Assembly (NCBI GenBank): GCA_004352715.1
Contig: SCFE01000117.1
Coordinates: 1,419,141-1,483,140 of the forward strand
DNA from: Hofstenia miamia
Taxonomy: Eukaryota; Xenacoelomorpha; Acoela
Direction of reading: 5' to 3'
DNA: 64,000 nt
Positions 1 through 11,169 of the stretch are shown one piece after another. Position 1 is the stretch's first letter, and every line of letters starts with the position of its first letter. Under the pieces are notes generated by a model. That model made no database searches. It saw only the letters and a list, made by a program, of their open reading frames with translations, and had not been told where the DNA came from. A program made the translations under genes and the position numbers.

Positions 1-233
1 TTGTGGAGATCGGCTTCGGGCAGGAGCCCATGGGAGATCTGAAGAGGAAACGTCATACTGCTCTGTCACCTAAACAGTGATGGTTAGTACTCAATCATCT
101 AATTAACATAACTAGTTAATAAGAGAGGAAAGCCTGATGGTTCAACAAATTGGTAACACCTCACCCGCAATTTACCAAGCATTCCCTAACAGTAATTAGA
201 CACGGCATAATAAGCTAGGTGGAGGATGTTACA
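1..233 (+). mobile_element. 3' end of an LTR, Gypsy family A
   Basis: The window opens inside an LTR. The last bases, ggtggaggatgttaca, are the 3' terminus shared with the LTRs at 16950-18070 and 53434-54800. The stretch with tcacctaaacagtgat and the final 100 bases align by eye with the inner LTR near 54590-54800. The 5' part lies outside the window. Confidence 0.75.
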
Positions 234-489
234 AGAGCAGTTGCATTGGTAATTCACTGATTTCCAAACAAATAAAGAAATTCCATTCCAAAAAGAACTC
301 CAGCAGTGACCAACTCACATGGCATCATGCTGAAGCAATAGCCTTGAAGCTATCCTTACTCTCCAAGGTGCTAATTGTGTGTCTCAAGTATTAAGTTCTA
401 GCTCAATAAACAATTTATCTCAGAGTTCTCTTATCTCAGCTCATGTAAATAAATAGTAAATAATAGGCACATAATTGCTGTGCAATCAT

Positions 490-1081
490 GTTTAACAATA
501 GCATAGTATATTTGCAAGGTGTATTTTAAGTGCATGTACAAACAGATTGAATAAAAGATGTTATTCCCTACACATAACCATAACCTAAAGTGGACATTAT
601 TCAGGCTGTCACTGTTAAAGAGCTATTTGTTGCCCTAGATCTGGTGCAGTTTTCTCCCAAATTGTCGCTGGATCTTACACAATAATTATCATTAACAGAA
701 TCTTTGATCAATGACATCTAAAAGGGGTTAGTAAATAAATAATTGCAAAGATCAAATTCAATGGAACAAAGCCAAATTTATTGTGTGCTTTGTTACATTG
801 TCTCAGATATTTATTACAAAATCTGTAACTTATTACCTGACTTGTTTACAATTTCAAAGCACAGTTTCCCTCGCAAAGTTAAATGACCAATCACACATAA
901 TTTAAAGTGAGGGGACAAAAACTAACACTATCAAATTAACTACACTCAAAATTCCAAAATTGATTAAAAGAAATTGATACAAATAAGGTAGCAGGGAATC
1001 AAAAAGAATCAAGATGTCAAAAGACATTACACTATTCCAGGGTGCCAAAAAAATAAAAATAAGGCCCCAAGTGATTCTACA
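490..1081 (-). mobile_element. LTR fragment, family D
   Basis: The plus strand ends in ggccccaagtgattctaca, matching the end of the LTR at 45695-46373 (ggccccaagtgactctaca). Internal blocks also match (tattccctacac, accataacctaa, tgttgcc). The other terminus was not found; similarity fades before about 490. Bases 234-489 carry nothing I recognise. Confidence 0.65.
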
Positions 1082-1129
1082 ATAGAGGAGTAAAATACTT
1101 ACTTGTTTGTTATAATATTTTATTTAAAA

Positions 1130-1715
1130 AACCTTTGTGAAGTAAAAAATCTAGTCATGTGTTGTCTGCTTTTAAAAAATTTAAGAAATGGCATAATGTT
1201 AAACAAATTAGCATTGATCATGGTAGTGAATTCAGAGGTGATTTTTTCAATTTTTTAAAAGAAATAAAATTATATTCTATAGTACAAATTCAAACATAAA
1301 GGCTGTATGCGCAGAAAGAGCTATAAGGACCCTAAAGCAAATTCTATTTAAATTTCTTCTCTTTTCCAACAACTTGTAGACAAGCTACAACAAATATTTA
1401 ATGTATTGAATTCCCATGTAAATCATACAATTGCAATGACTTTGAATTCTGTGAGAAAAAAACATGTACTATATTTGATTGGAAAATTAATTAGTTTTAA
1501 TACATGTTGCCAACAAAAAGCATAATGATGACTTAGTTAGAATTTCAAAGTGAGACCATACTTTTTGAAGTGGATATTTATTGCAATTTCAAAATGAGGT
1601 TTTCAAAATCAACAAAGTGTTTTCCACAATTCCTGTTACATATGAAATAAAGTCAATCAGCAATAGGGAAATAATTTCAGAAAAATTTTATAGCCATGAA
1701 TTAACATGAGTTATA
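1130..1715 (+). pseudogene. Polinton integrase remnant
   Basis: Translation in shifting frames gives the core of a retroviral-type (DDE) integrase: ISIDHGSEF with the second catalytic Asp near 1220, then AERAIRTLKQILFKF about 1309-1352, which carries the Glu region. Further on the reading resembles the end of Polinton integrases, with VFSTIPVTYEI near 1618 and EKFYSHELT near 1680. Stops and frameshifts are frequent and the N-terminal half is missing, apparently replaced by the upstream LTR. The following genes on the same strand are Polinton-like, which is why I prefer Polinton over a Gypsy or Ginger integrase. It is not functional. Confidence 0.6.
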
Positions 1716-1807
1716 AGGAAACATTCATGGACTAGAATAGATTAGTATAAATATGGAGCAAATAAACAAACAGATCATTCAATATTGAGCAATATTGTTG
1801 TGAACAG

Positions 1808-2131
1808 GTGAGTGGTAGAATTTATTTCAACAATACTAATCTAAAATGCTTTGGAATTGTGAAAACATTGGAAAGTATCCCTATACCACTAGTAGTGAAA
1901 ATGATACTACCATTGAAAAATATCATTACAAATGTTGGTGAAGAAATTTTGGATCAAGCAATTTCATGTGTAAATGAAATAGTCTCTAGTGATACTTTAA
2001 AAAGTGGTAAAACACAGAATTGGAAATGTGCAAAAAACACAGTAAAAAAGCAATCTATGAAACAACATAAAGAAATTAGTCAAAATGGCAATGGAATATC
2101 TATATCTGATAGATTAACAATCAAAGCATGA
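1808..2131 (+). pseudogene. small basic Polinton-like protein, open frame
   Basis: An open frame of about 107 codons with no ATG at its 5' end (it opens on GTG). The product has a hydrophobic stretch (IPIPLVVKMILPLKNII) followed by a lysine-rich C-terminus. This layout, and the place between integrase and the capsid-like gene, recall the small minor virion-like proteins of Polintons. Similarity is by general character only, so the family call is tentative. The missing start codon and decayed neighbours suggest a remnant. Confidence 0.35.
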
Positions 2132-2358
2132 TGTAGTATTAACAATTTTTAGTGAATGCACAAAGTAGGCATAAACAACATGATAGTTTGAATCAAAAAA
2201 TGCTTAGAATAAAAAAACTGATATCTTTAAAAACTTAGTATAAATGCACATGTTTATTGGGTTATTAGCTCAAGTACAGTCATGAGCACCTTCACACATT
2301 TTTTTGAAAAACGTCCTGATCAACCTATAGATAACTATAATAAGGACAATTTCAGCAT

Positions 2359-2731
2359 ATGGCTCTAACAAAGAAAAGCAAAGTTTTAAACCTATATGGA
2401 TCTGTAGCTGTAGATTTTTTTCAAAATGAAAAATTATTGATACTGGGAGTTAGCCTTTGTCTCAAACTTTTACATTCATTGTATGATGTTTCATTAATTT
2501 CCAATTCTACCACTACCACAGCTGTATACTACAAAACAGAAATTGTGGTTGCAACACTGAGTCTAAAGAAACTATGCATTACAGAGAGTGTGAATCTTGC
2601 AATTGAACAAACACTGGCAACTACGCCAGTGACATACCATTTTATGTAAATTCTCACAAGAACATTTATTATTCCACATGGTTAAAACTCTCTAACAAAA
2701 GAAAATGTATTTTAAAGGAACACCAGACTCA
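2359..2731 (+). pseudogene. F54H12.2-like Polinton capsid protein, 5' part
   Basis: This starts at ATG 2359 and runs 96 codons to a stop, then continues readable through two more stops (RTFIIPHG, SLTKENVF) until the Gypsy LTR begins at 2732. The order SVNLAIEQ, then TRTFIIPHG, then NVF fits the N-terminal half of the F54H12.2-like protein that Polintons carry and that is thought to be a capsid component. The 3' half lies 11.3 kb away at 14081-14411, on the other side of element A. About 16 residues expected at the junction are not visible, so the target may have lost sequence. In-frame stops make it a pseudogene independent of the insertion. Confidence 0.6.
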
Positions 2732-3773
2732 TGTAACATCCTCTACCAGGCATCATTACTGTTTATCTTTTGTTACTGCATAACACTAGTCGTAGTTTTG
2801 TGGGTAGGGATTTACTTAATTAGATATTGCTTTAGCTTTTGTTTCTGTTAACACAATGTAACTAGATTTAACTGTTCACTATTTAGATGATGAAGCCATG
2901 CAGCAATTTCTCCAATGATTGATAATGGGCATCTGCCCAAAGCTGATCTCCACATCCAGTTTTGCCAATCCTTTGATGTTCCATTGGGTTGAGTTCCACA
3001 TCTCAGCTCATCAATACAATTTATGTGTACCTTATCCTAGCTCAGTGCATACTCAAGACATGACACAATTCGACTTAAACTCTATTTGTAAAAGTGTTTC
3101 ATTTGTTCACAACCTGACTTGTTACTAGCTGCTTCATTAATATTACATGTAGCCATTACTGAAATATATTGGCTTTAATAAATGCATTAGTATTGAGCAG
3201 CTTCCTAGCCTACATTTATAAATTAATACATGTTCAGTCACTTTATTGGTCATTTATGGGTTACTAATTTGGATCTAAAATAGTATTAATATATTCCCTA
3301 GGTTTTGGTTATCCAACCATTTGTTTGAAGTTAATTATTTTAATACATGTATTAGATGATCACTAGTCAGCTAATCAAGAGAAAAACTCCTACACCTAAC
3401 CTATGTGCACTTGAATTGTTCTCTATGATGGATCCAGACCATTACTAAACACCACTTGATTAGCTCAACATTGTATTAAATAGTCAAACTGTTATAGTAG
3501 AACAAAACAAGAATTCCGATTAAAATTCTTTATCAATTGCTTACAATGTTTAGTTCCTATTTATGGTAAATTTAGAAAAGTACCTGTTGATTTCAAATTT
3601 AAACTTTTCATCTTATTTTTGACACATATTGTTTCTTGGTTGCATAATACAAATAAATCTAAATTAATCTAATTGATCTAAATACAATATTTCTAATCAT
3701 CATTTCTTTGATCTTACTCTTGCTTTGCTCAACATTTGCAGCATATTTTTGATTTTAATTGGATGATGCTACA
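2732..3773 (-). repeat. 3' LTR of element A
   Basis: This is the direct repeat of 12966-14080. In element orientation it starts TGTAGCATCATCC and ends GGATGTTACA, giving imperfect inverted termini of about 9 bp. A purine-rich tract (GAGGAGGGCA on the minus strand, about 3774-3783) directly precedes it and is the likely plus-strand primer. Confidence 0.9.
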
Positions 3774-3905
3774 TGCCCTCCTCAGCTTGTGTTATTTTTA
3801 ACACAGCTTGTTCTCCATGTACCAGTGTGTCCACCTTCAGAATCATGGACTCTGCTTGCTGATCTTCCCATGTGGTTTTTTCAAATTCATCTTGTTTTGT
3901 CATTT

Positions 3906-6540
3906 TCAAGACTGCTTCTTGTTCAGTTGTTTTGCCTTTTGAATATCCTCTGCTATTGGTGTAATTTCTCTTAATTCATTGATTTTCTGTGAGAATATTT
4001 CATAGTATTTCTGATATAACTGTATACCTTTGATTCCTATCATTAACATCATTTGCACATCTGCTCTGCTTGTATGGGCTAGGTCTTCTCTGATCTGATT
4101 GTCTGGGTAGAAGCACATAAATACTTTTCTTAAACTATGAGTATTTGCCATGTCCTTATAGAAAAAGCTGATGTTATCTCTTACTTCTTGTTTGCTTATT
4201 TTTTTGGATCATTTTTGTTGATACACATCATCATTATGATTTCGACTCTTTTTGTTACATTGTAGTAGCAGTACTTTCTCTCCCAGATGTCTGTCCATAT
4301 GATATCATTCACCCCAGAGAATAGCATTATTGCTTTTGGAGTGTAGCTTTCTATTTTTTTTTCAGATCTTGTAGTTGTAAGTTGATAGGTTTCCCTTGTG
4401 TATTCAATTGGTATGGCGCTATTGTTCCTTCAATGTATACCCTCTCTCTATTATCATTCTTCAGCATTATTTCTTTCAATCTCTTATAGTCATCGTGTTC
4501 TACTATGGCTTTTGCCTTCTTTTCCGTATTTATGTATGACTTGTATTCATGCAAGAAGGTTTTTGCGGCTTTAACTTCTTTTGGCAGTCTCCAGTGTAGG
4601 AGGACCATTGGTATTGCAATTGTTTCCAGTGGTGTGCAGAGTAAGATTTTTGTTTCAATTTGTCTTTCTATGTGTGGGTATGAGCCTTCCATTGCGGGGT
4701 AGTTCATTTTTGCTTCTGAAATAGTATTCCAGAATGCCTGTGTGAGTCCCCTTCTGCTTAAGTTAATTTTATTTAAACTAGGAACTGTTCATCATCAGTA
4801 TCAATCCACTTGATTGTTCTCACTGGGCTCACTTCTCCCCACTTCTCTATGTTTATTCTATTGATCATTTGTTGTGTTTTAGGAGACAGTAATAGCTGTG
4901 AGGATCTTAGCAATTCTTCCTCATCCACCATCTCCCTCTGTGTTTTTGTGACCATTTTGCAAACTTCCACTGGTTCCATTATTCCTCCTTTTTTCATCAT
5001 CTCTGCACTCCATATTATTTTCGTAAATGTGCAACATGGGCTATCTTGTTCATATCTCTCCATTTTTTTTTCAAGGATTTTCTGCACATTTTAGTACTGC
5101 TATTTTCCTTATTTCTTCTGTGCTTACAAGTTTCCATTTAATAGTTTTCCTTGTGCTTATCCACAGTTGATTTTCCATCTGCCTCAGCCATGTTTCTGAT
5201 GTCACTCCCACATATATTTCTTCATTGGCTCCTCGAATATCATAATTTCACTTGGACATATCCCCATTTTGTTAGCCATATCTACTATTGACATCTTCCC
5301 CATCAGGCTCTCATTCATTATCATATGACTGAGTGTCTTCTCCATTGTCTGTACTGGTTTTTTCTGATTTATTTGGTGACTCCAACCTTTCAATGTGGCC
5401 TTTTAGCAACCAATTCTTTGTTTGTGTGTTGATCAGGGCTAAGGCTATTTCAAACTCTTTGCTTTCATTAGCTTGTGTCTGATGTGCCACGAAATAGGGA
5501 GTTTTAGCTCTGCATCTTCTGTCATAAATATTGCTAGTATCCATGCTGTTGTTCTAAAGCAGATTTCTGGCGCATTCTTCTCTTCAAATATTAGCTGTTT
5601 GAAATCCTTTTTAGTGTTTAGCTTATAGGCTTTGTTCACCTCTGTTAGTGCCAGTTCTACTGATTTGTGGAACTTTCATGATGGCGCCTTGATTTTTATT
5701 TCTGGCCAATTCTCCACTTTCTGTTGCAGTTTGATATTTTTCCATATTTTCTGTATCTGTTGTAAGTGTTCCTGTCGTTGTGTTATGCTGCATTTTATAA
5801 ATAGCGTGTTGGCCTTTTCTATGCCATCTATGTCTGCCATCAGCTCAATTGTTTTCATCTGTTTGTAGAGGTCAATCACAAATCATGGATCTACCATTAT
5901 TCTGTAAATCTGCGCCCAATAGTCTATTTGTAAATCAGATCAAATTAGTTCTGGGATGGTTGTGCCTGTTGTTGTTTTCTCACAAGGGAAGATATTTTCC
6001 TTCTGCATGTATGCATCTAGTAGGTGTTTGGGGATGTCATTTATTGTTGACCTCGCTATTATTACTACTCTTACCTTCTGTACTTTTGCCATTCATAGTG
6101 TTTGGTCAACATTTTTCTCTAAGTTTTTCATGTATTCTTTTTCCTTTAACACATGTATGATTGTCAGGTTTTCTTCATCCATATTTATTTCTGGAATTTC
6201 TGCTATCTTGTCCTTGTATGCCATTATCATTTCCTTGCATTGTTTCCAAGGTGAAGTATTCATCAAATACAATGTGTACCGTGATTCACATATATGGCCT
6301 TTCCAGCTTTTCATTCATTTCTTGTGGGTAGCTTATAATCACGTTTACTTTCAGCCTGTTGTTGGTGTCAAGCACTATCAGTAGATTTTTCCCTTTGAGT
6401 TTCACGACCTTTCTTATGTGAGCCTTCATTTCCGGGGATAGTTTTGTGAATGCATTGTAATGCATTTTTGATGTTCCAATAAAGTATGGGTGTAATGTTT
6501 CTCCATCAATCTTAGACATATGTTTTTCTCTCTCTTTTGA
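3906..6540 (-). pseudogene. extra ORF after integrase in element A (ORF3), unknown family
   Basis: About 2.6 kb of minus-strand reading lies between integrase and the 3' LTR, broken by more than ten stops or shifts. Open pieces are 6519-6286, 5879-5676, 5639-5445, 5393-5202, 5087-4773, 4707-4351 and 4151-3906. The product is hydrophilic and Lys/Glu-rich. I see no signal peptide, fusion peptide or membrane anchor, so a retroviral envelope is unlikely. Two blocks align with the ORF of element D: SPEMKAHIRK through KLERPYM against SEETKNKLRW through RLKRPYW, and an IEL...WPEIKI block against INI...WPTIKI. Conservation of two diverged copies in the same order implies it once coded for a protein. 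Function unknown. Confidence 0.55.
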
Positions 6541-6639
6541 TCATATGGTTCTCTCTGAGGAGGCGTGTAGCTGTGTCATCTGTAATGGTAATCTGCTGGT
6601 GCTTGGTTCACAGTCCATGGGCTGTGAATCTGTGCTGAT

Positions 6640-7030
6640 AGTTTCTACTGATTCACCCTTGAATCAGTTCACAGTTACTCCTATTGGCACTTGACCAGTT
6701 GTGGTTCTGGTGGGGATAATGTCAGCCTTGAATCACTTTCATATCTCCATGGTTCTTCCACCACTTACACCTTCCTCTGCAACTCCCAGTGTCTCACCAC
6801 CCTTGAATCAGCGTTGTGGACTTTTGGAAGGAAAGTTGTTCTGGTGTGAACCAGTTTTCTGTTTGCCCTTGAGTCAGTGGTGCAGCTCCCTGGTGGGAGA
6901 GGCTCTTTGTCCATTGGTCTCCCTGCCCTTGAATTGGCCTTGGGGACTACTAGGACGCCTTTTCACTCTACGTCATCTATTTGTTAGTTCCTCGTTCTTG
7001 TCTCTTCTGCCCTTGAGTTGACATCTGGTT
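6640..7030 (-). repeat. degenerate ~70-bp tandem repeat at the head of ORF3
   Basis: On the plus strand the motif (a/g)cccttga(a/g)t recurs near 6654, 6723, 6792, 6868, 6929 and 7009, spaced 61-80 bp. On the minus strand each unit reads about CTGATTCAAGGGC. It lies between the integrase end and the first recognisable part of ORF3. The matching region of element D holds a different short repeat (QHSPWE-type). Confidence 0.6.
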
Positions 7031-7339
7031 TCAGAACTTCTTCAAACTCTCCTTCTCTTGTTCATGGTAGAGAGTTCCTCTGGTTGTTGATTCATGCGCA
7101 CTCTCTTCTTCAGTGATGGGTGCATCATTCTCTTCTAGATTCCTAAATTCAGTTAGTAAATTTAAATCCCATATTTCAGGGTCATATATAGGTTTATTTC
7201 TTGTTGTTGTTTGGGGCAGCACTCTCTCTCTCTCTCATGGTATCATTGCCAATGTCCACTGTGAATTCATCATCAAATCCTTCTTCATGTATGCTATCTA
7301 AATCATACATATTGTATATAATTTTGTTGCCTTTAATTT

Positions 7340-8345
7340 GGCATATTTTGAAATTGGCATTCTCATCTCTCTTTGTCTCTTCAATGTCTGCTGTTGCTCT
7401 CTTCAGGTTTTGAAAATGCAACAGTCTGTTATTATCTAGCATGTATTCATTATTTGGTAGTGTTTGTGTTATTGTGTGGGGGGCGGACCATACCATTTTC
7501 AACTTCTGGACTTGGCTTGTGTCTGGGAGTTTGATCAGTGTGAATGCATATACCTTGTCTCCTACTTTGTGTGTGTGACTGTAAATTTTTTTATTATAGT
7601 TACATTGCTGTCTCACTGCTGATTTTTTTATGTTGTGGCACATTGTTTTGTGAATTCCTGTGATCTGGTTCTTCAGTTGTTTTACATATTCATTATCAAA
7701 TTTTTCACTGTAGTTGGTGTATTGCATCAATAGTGGGGTCGCCACTTCTCTTCTGAACAATGCCTTGAATGGTGAGACTCCCATCATTGCATGTACTGAC
7801 GTGTTGTAATAATACTCAATCATCTCAATGACTTCTCTCCATCTATTTCCCCCTATCCTTGATGTTGCCACTCTAATTAACTTAATTAGCATTCAATTAA
7901 GTTGCTCCATGGCTCTGTTGGCCTGTGGGTGGTACACTGTTGTTTGCTCGCTTGCAATTTCCAGGAGTGTTGCCATTTCTTGGAAGAGTCCACTCTTGAA
8001 TTGGGGCCCCTTATCCGTTATGATTGTTTCCATCAGCCCAAGTCATAGGATCCATTCTTTAAATACTAGTTCTGCTGTGGTTTCCACTGTGGTGTTCTTC
8101 ATTGGGACCATCCTGGCATATTTTGTAAACTTGTGGACTATTTTGTTTGGTTGTGTTGTGATAATCTTCTCCATTGGTGCTCTTTGCATTGGAAAGTGTT
8201 GTTTATTGTGTAGGAGGCATGTCGTGCACTTGTTGATAATATCTTCAATAACTTTCCTCATGGCTGTTGTTAAAAACCTTGCGCTGAAGGTTTTTTCCAT
8301 CTGTGTGATCCCAAGGTGTCCCTTCTCGTGTATCTTCCTTATCAA
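7340..8345 (-). pseudogene. integrase of element A
   Basis: Zinc-binding domain: HEKGHLGIT (His-x3-His) near 8240-8290 and CTTC near 8220. Core: one catalytic Asp region reads ITDKGPQF near 7990 and the Glu region reads NRAMEQLN near 7905, followed by a long C-terminal open frame ending in LLHFQNLKRA at about 7390. The retained Glu (MEQLN) contrasts with copy E. A stop or shift at about 8043 and another at about 7895 break the frame. The downstream 7031-7340 reading (IYNMYDLDSI, DDEFTVDI) is an acidic tail of unclear ownership. Confidence 0.8.
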
Positions 8346-8669
8346 TTCTCTTTTAAAATAGTCTGGTATTGCAATCTGGTTACTGCTGGCTTCAATGTAT
8401 AGTAATCTGTTTCTGTTTATCTTCCATTTATAATGTTCATAGTATCCCACCATTAGTTTTGATAGTGTTGTCTGAGGTTCTTCTATCTTCTTTATGATTT
8501 CACTGAGGATTATGTCATCTCTCTGTGTATCCACTATTTCTTTTTCACATATTTCCTCCCTCATTAGTATTGGTAGTACAGCTTGAACGTTTTTGTCCAC
8601 ATTTATATCTGGCAATCCCTCATATTCAGTGTGTGGCAAAAATTGAAACTGCTTTTTCTCTCCATCTAT

Positions 8670-10133
8670 TTTTACTGCATCTCTCTGATATTCCAGTAGT
8701 GATGTCCAGAAGTCTGCATTGTTATGTAGGGTGACTTTCCTATGCTCAATTGTGAATGTGAACTTGTTCAAGTATTTGATCCAATGTGACACTATTCCGG
8801 ACTTGTCTCCCAAAAACTTCTTCAACCATGCCAGTCAGCTGTTGTCTGTGCGTACCCTGAATTCTCTACTGATCAGGAATTGTCAAAATTGTTTAATGCT
8901 TTTGATTAGTGCCAGCATCTCCACTTTAGTAGATCCATAGTTTTCTTTGCTTGCTCTCAACTTGCGACTGAAAAATTGAATGGGGACTTCTTTCCTGTTT
9001 TTCATTTGTCCCAATGTGGCCCCAATCGCCACTTTACTTGTGTCACAATCCAGTATAAATTGTTCATTGTAGTCCGGTGTGTTAAGAGATGGTAGTTTCG
9101 CCAGTTCCTCTTTGATGTTGTCTAATTCCTCCTGCTCCTGCCAGGTCCATATGAATGGTACTGATTTCCTCATTAATCTAGTCATCTTTGCTGCCTTACC
9201 AGCTATGTTCAGGATGAAAGTCCTGTAGTAATTGAAGAATCCCATTATCCTCTGTATATCCTTCTTGTTATTAGCCTTTTCTATTTTACAGATCATTTCT
9301 CTGGCATTATCCTTCATGCATATCCTGCCTTTCTCTATCATTCTTCCTAGAAATACTATTTTCTCTTTGAGGATGTTGCATTTGTTCCCATTAATACAAA
9401 GTCCCACATTCTCCAATATTGTTAACATTCTTTCTAGTTTGTCCAGATCTTCTTGGAATGTATCACTAGTTACTATGATATTGTCTATATAGGCATTAAC
9501 CCCTTCCTCCATTCTATGTGTCATATTTTTTAGCACTTTCATAATATATCTCCAGAAGGTTGCTGGTGCATTACACAGTCTGAACGCCATATATATCCAT
9601 TTGTATAATCCATAGGGAGTTATGAATGCTGTCTTCTCAATATCATCTTCTTCCATCTTTACCTGCCAGTAGGCTTTGCATAGGTCTAATGTTTTGAAAT
9701 ATTTATGCTTACTGGCCTTGTAGAGCATGTCCTCTATCCATGGTAGGGGGTATGAATCCTTTTTTGTCACCTCATTTAATTTATGAAAGTCTATGCATAG
9801 GCAATACTTGTCTCCCTGCTTCATGAATACAGTTGGTGCTGCATATGGGCTCTCACTTGGGCAGATGATTTTATTGTCAATTAGTTCCTCCAGTATGCGA
9901 TTGTATTCATCTTTCATCTGTTCAAGTACCCTTCTGACTGGTAGCTTAATTGGTTTGTCCGTTGTTGTAACTATTTTATGTTTTTCACCCACTTCTTGCC
10001 CCATGCTTATCTCTCCATAGTTGAATATATGTTTGTGTTTCTCCAACAATTTCCTTAATTGCGTGATCTCCTGTTCTTCAAAATGTGGGCAGTCTTCAAT
10101 GTTTATTTCCAGTGTTCTGTATATGTTGGCCAT
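8670..10133 (-). pseudogene. reverse transcriptase-RNase H of element A
   Basis: A 416-codon open frame (10133-8883) holds the whole RT fold: LPVRRVLEQMKDEY entry, SPYAAPTVFM, YCLCIDFHKLNEVT, TLDLCKAYWQVKM, ITPYGLYKWIYMAF and LCNAPATFWRYI. It continues into RNase H with FILDCDTSKVAIGATLG and VPIQFFSRKL, and the RNase H end FTIEHRKVTLHNNADF follows in 8825-8670. The catalytic YxDD box reads YIDN (GAC AAT), so the second active-site Asp is replaced by Asn, most simply one G-to-A change. A frame break near 8883-8825 separates the two parts. The fold is typical of animal Ty3/Gypsy elements. Confidence 0.9.
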
Positions 10134-10408
10134 GTGGAGTACTATCCATTTTCATTTGCAAGTCCTTGAGTTGGCCATGCAAATTACTTGCTCTGTCATC
10201 ATCTCTGATTGCCTTCTAGATAAGTCTGATGTTTGATTTGATGTACTTCCAGTATATTCTTATTTGAGATTTCCTTAGATTAACATTCTGATTGTAGCAT
10301 TAAGGATTGGTATTCTTCCCTTCCCATGCTTAACTGTACAAACGCTGGATGGCATTGATACTCATTTGGTGTTGATGCCTTTGTTGTCATATAGCATTAT
10401 ATCGGCTG

Positions 10409-11128
10409 TTATTGAGTCCTCCATTTCAATTGTGTGCATCTTCTATTGGTGCAGCTGTAAATGGATATCTTCCTGTAATTTGAATGTAATTGTTTTTGCT
10501 TCCCTTGTTCTTCTTGGATCTCCATTTCTTCCTCTCTGACTTTTATAGTTCTGTTGGTGCAATTGATGACACATCCATTTTTCATCAAAAAGTTGTCACC
10601 TAGGATAACTTTGTATGGCAACAGATTGTTATGTGTGTCCACCACCGCCAAAGACTGTTTGAATGTTGTGTTAGCAATCCTCATTTGTACTTCATTTATC
10701 ATTCCTTTCATATTGATATATTCTCCTGATGCATTAATTAGTCTCTTATTGCAGCTGTTCAAATCTNNNNNNNNNNNNNNNNNNNNNNNNNNNNNNNNNN
10801 NNNNNNNNNNNNNNNNNNNNNNNNNNNNNNNNNNNNNNNNNNNNNNNNNNNNNNNNNNNNNNNNNNNNNNNNNNNNNNNNNNNNNNNNNNNNNNNNNNNN
10901 NNNNNNNNNNNNNNNNNNNNNNNNNNNNATTAGTCTCTTATTGCAGCTGTTCAAATCTTCCCATTTAAACCCTAGCTTTGTAGCACATTCATCACTAATT
11001 ATCAATGTTGCTGCTCCAGTGTCAATTGTTGCTTTAATCATTGCTCCATTGAGTGCTAACATTATGGTATTTATTGTATCAAGGTTCATCAGGATCATTA
11101 TTGATGCATGGTTTTTAAGAGTCGGCAA
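10409..11128 (-). pseudogene. aspartic protease of element A, with gap artefact
   Basis: The retropepsin motif ATIDTGAATLIISDECA lies near 11030, and LPYKVILGDNFLMKNG near 10600-10640 is the C-terminal motif. Between them the frame is interrupted by an N-run (10767-10928) bordered by the same 30 bases on both sides. If one copy and the Ns are removed, the reading is continuous, so the gap may be spurious. The family cleaves the gag-pol polyprotein. Confidence 0.85.
10767..10928. other. assembly gap flanked by a 30-bp identical repeat
   Basis: The 162 Ns are preceded by 10737-10766 and followed by 10929-10958, which are identical. This pattern is usual when contig ends overlap but were scaffolded as a gap. 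Confidence 0.9.
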
Positions 11129-11169
11129 TCTAACTAGTTTTCCAACTCATTGTTGGTTGGCAATATTTT

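Noticed and set aside
5849-6384. Hydrophobic plus-strand ORFs that could suggest a membrane protein
   Set aside because: They are antisense to the ORF3 region, where the minus strand has homology to element D.
3906-6540. ORF3 as a retroviral envelope
   Set aside because: No signal peptide, furin-like site, fusion peptide or membrane anchor is visible, and the product is hydrophilic.
7828-8361. 177-codon plus-strand ORF
   Set aside because: It is antisense to the integrase of element A and has no features of its own.
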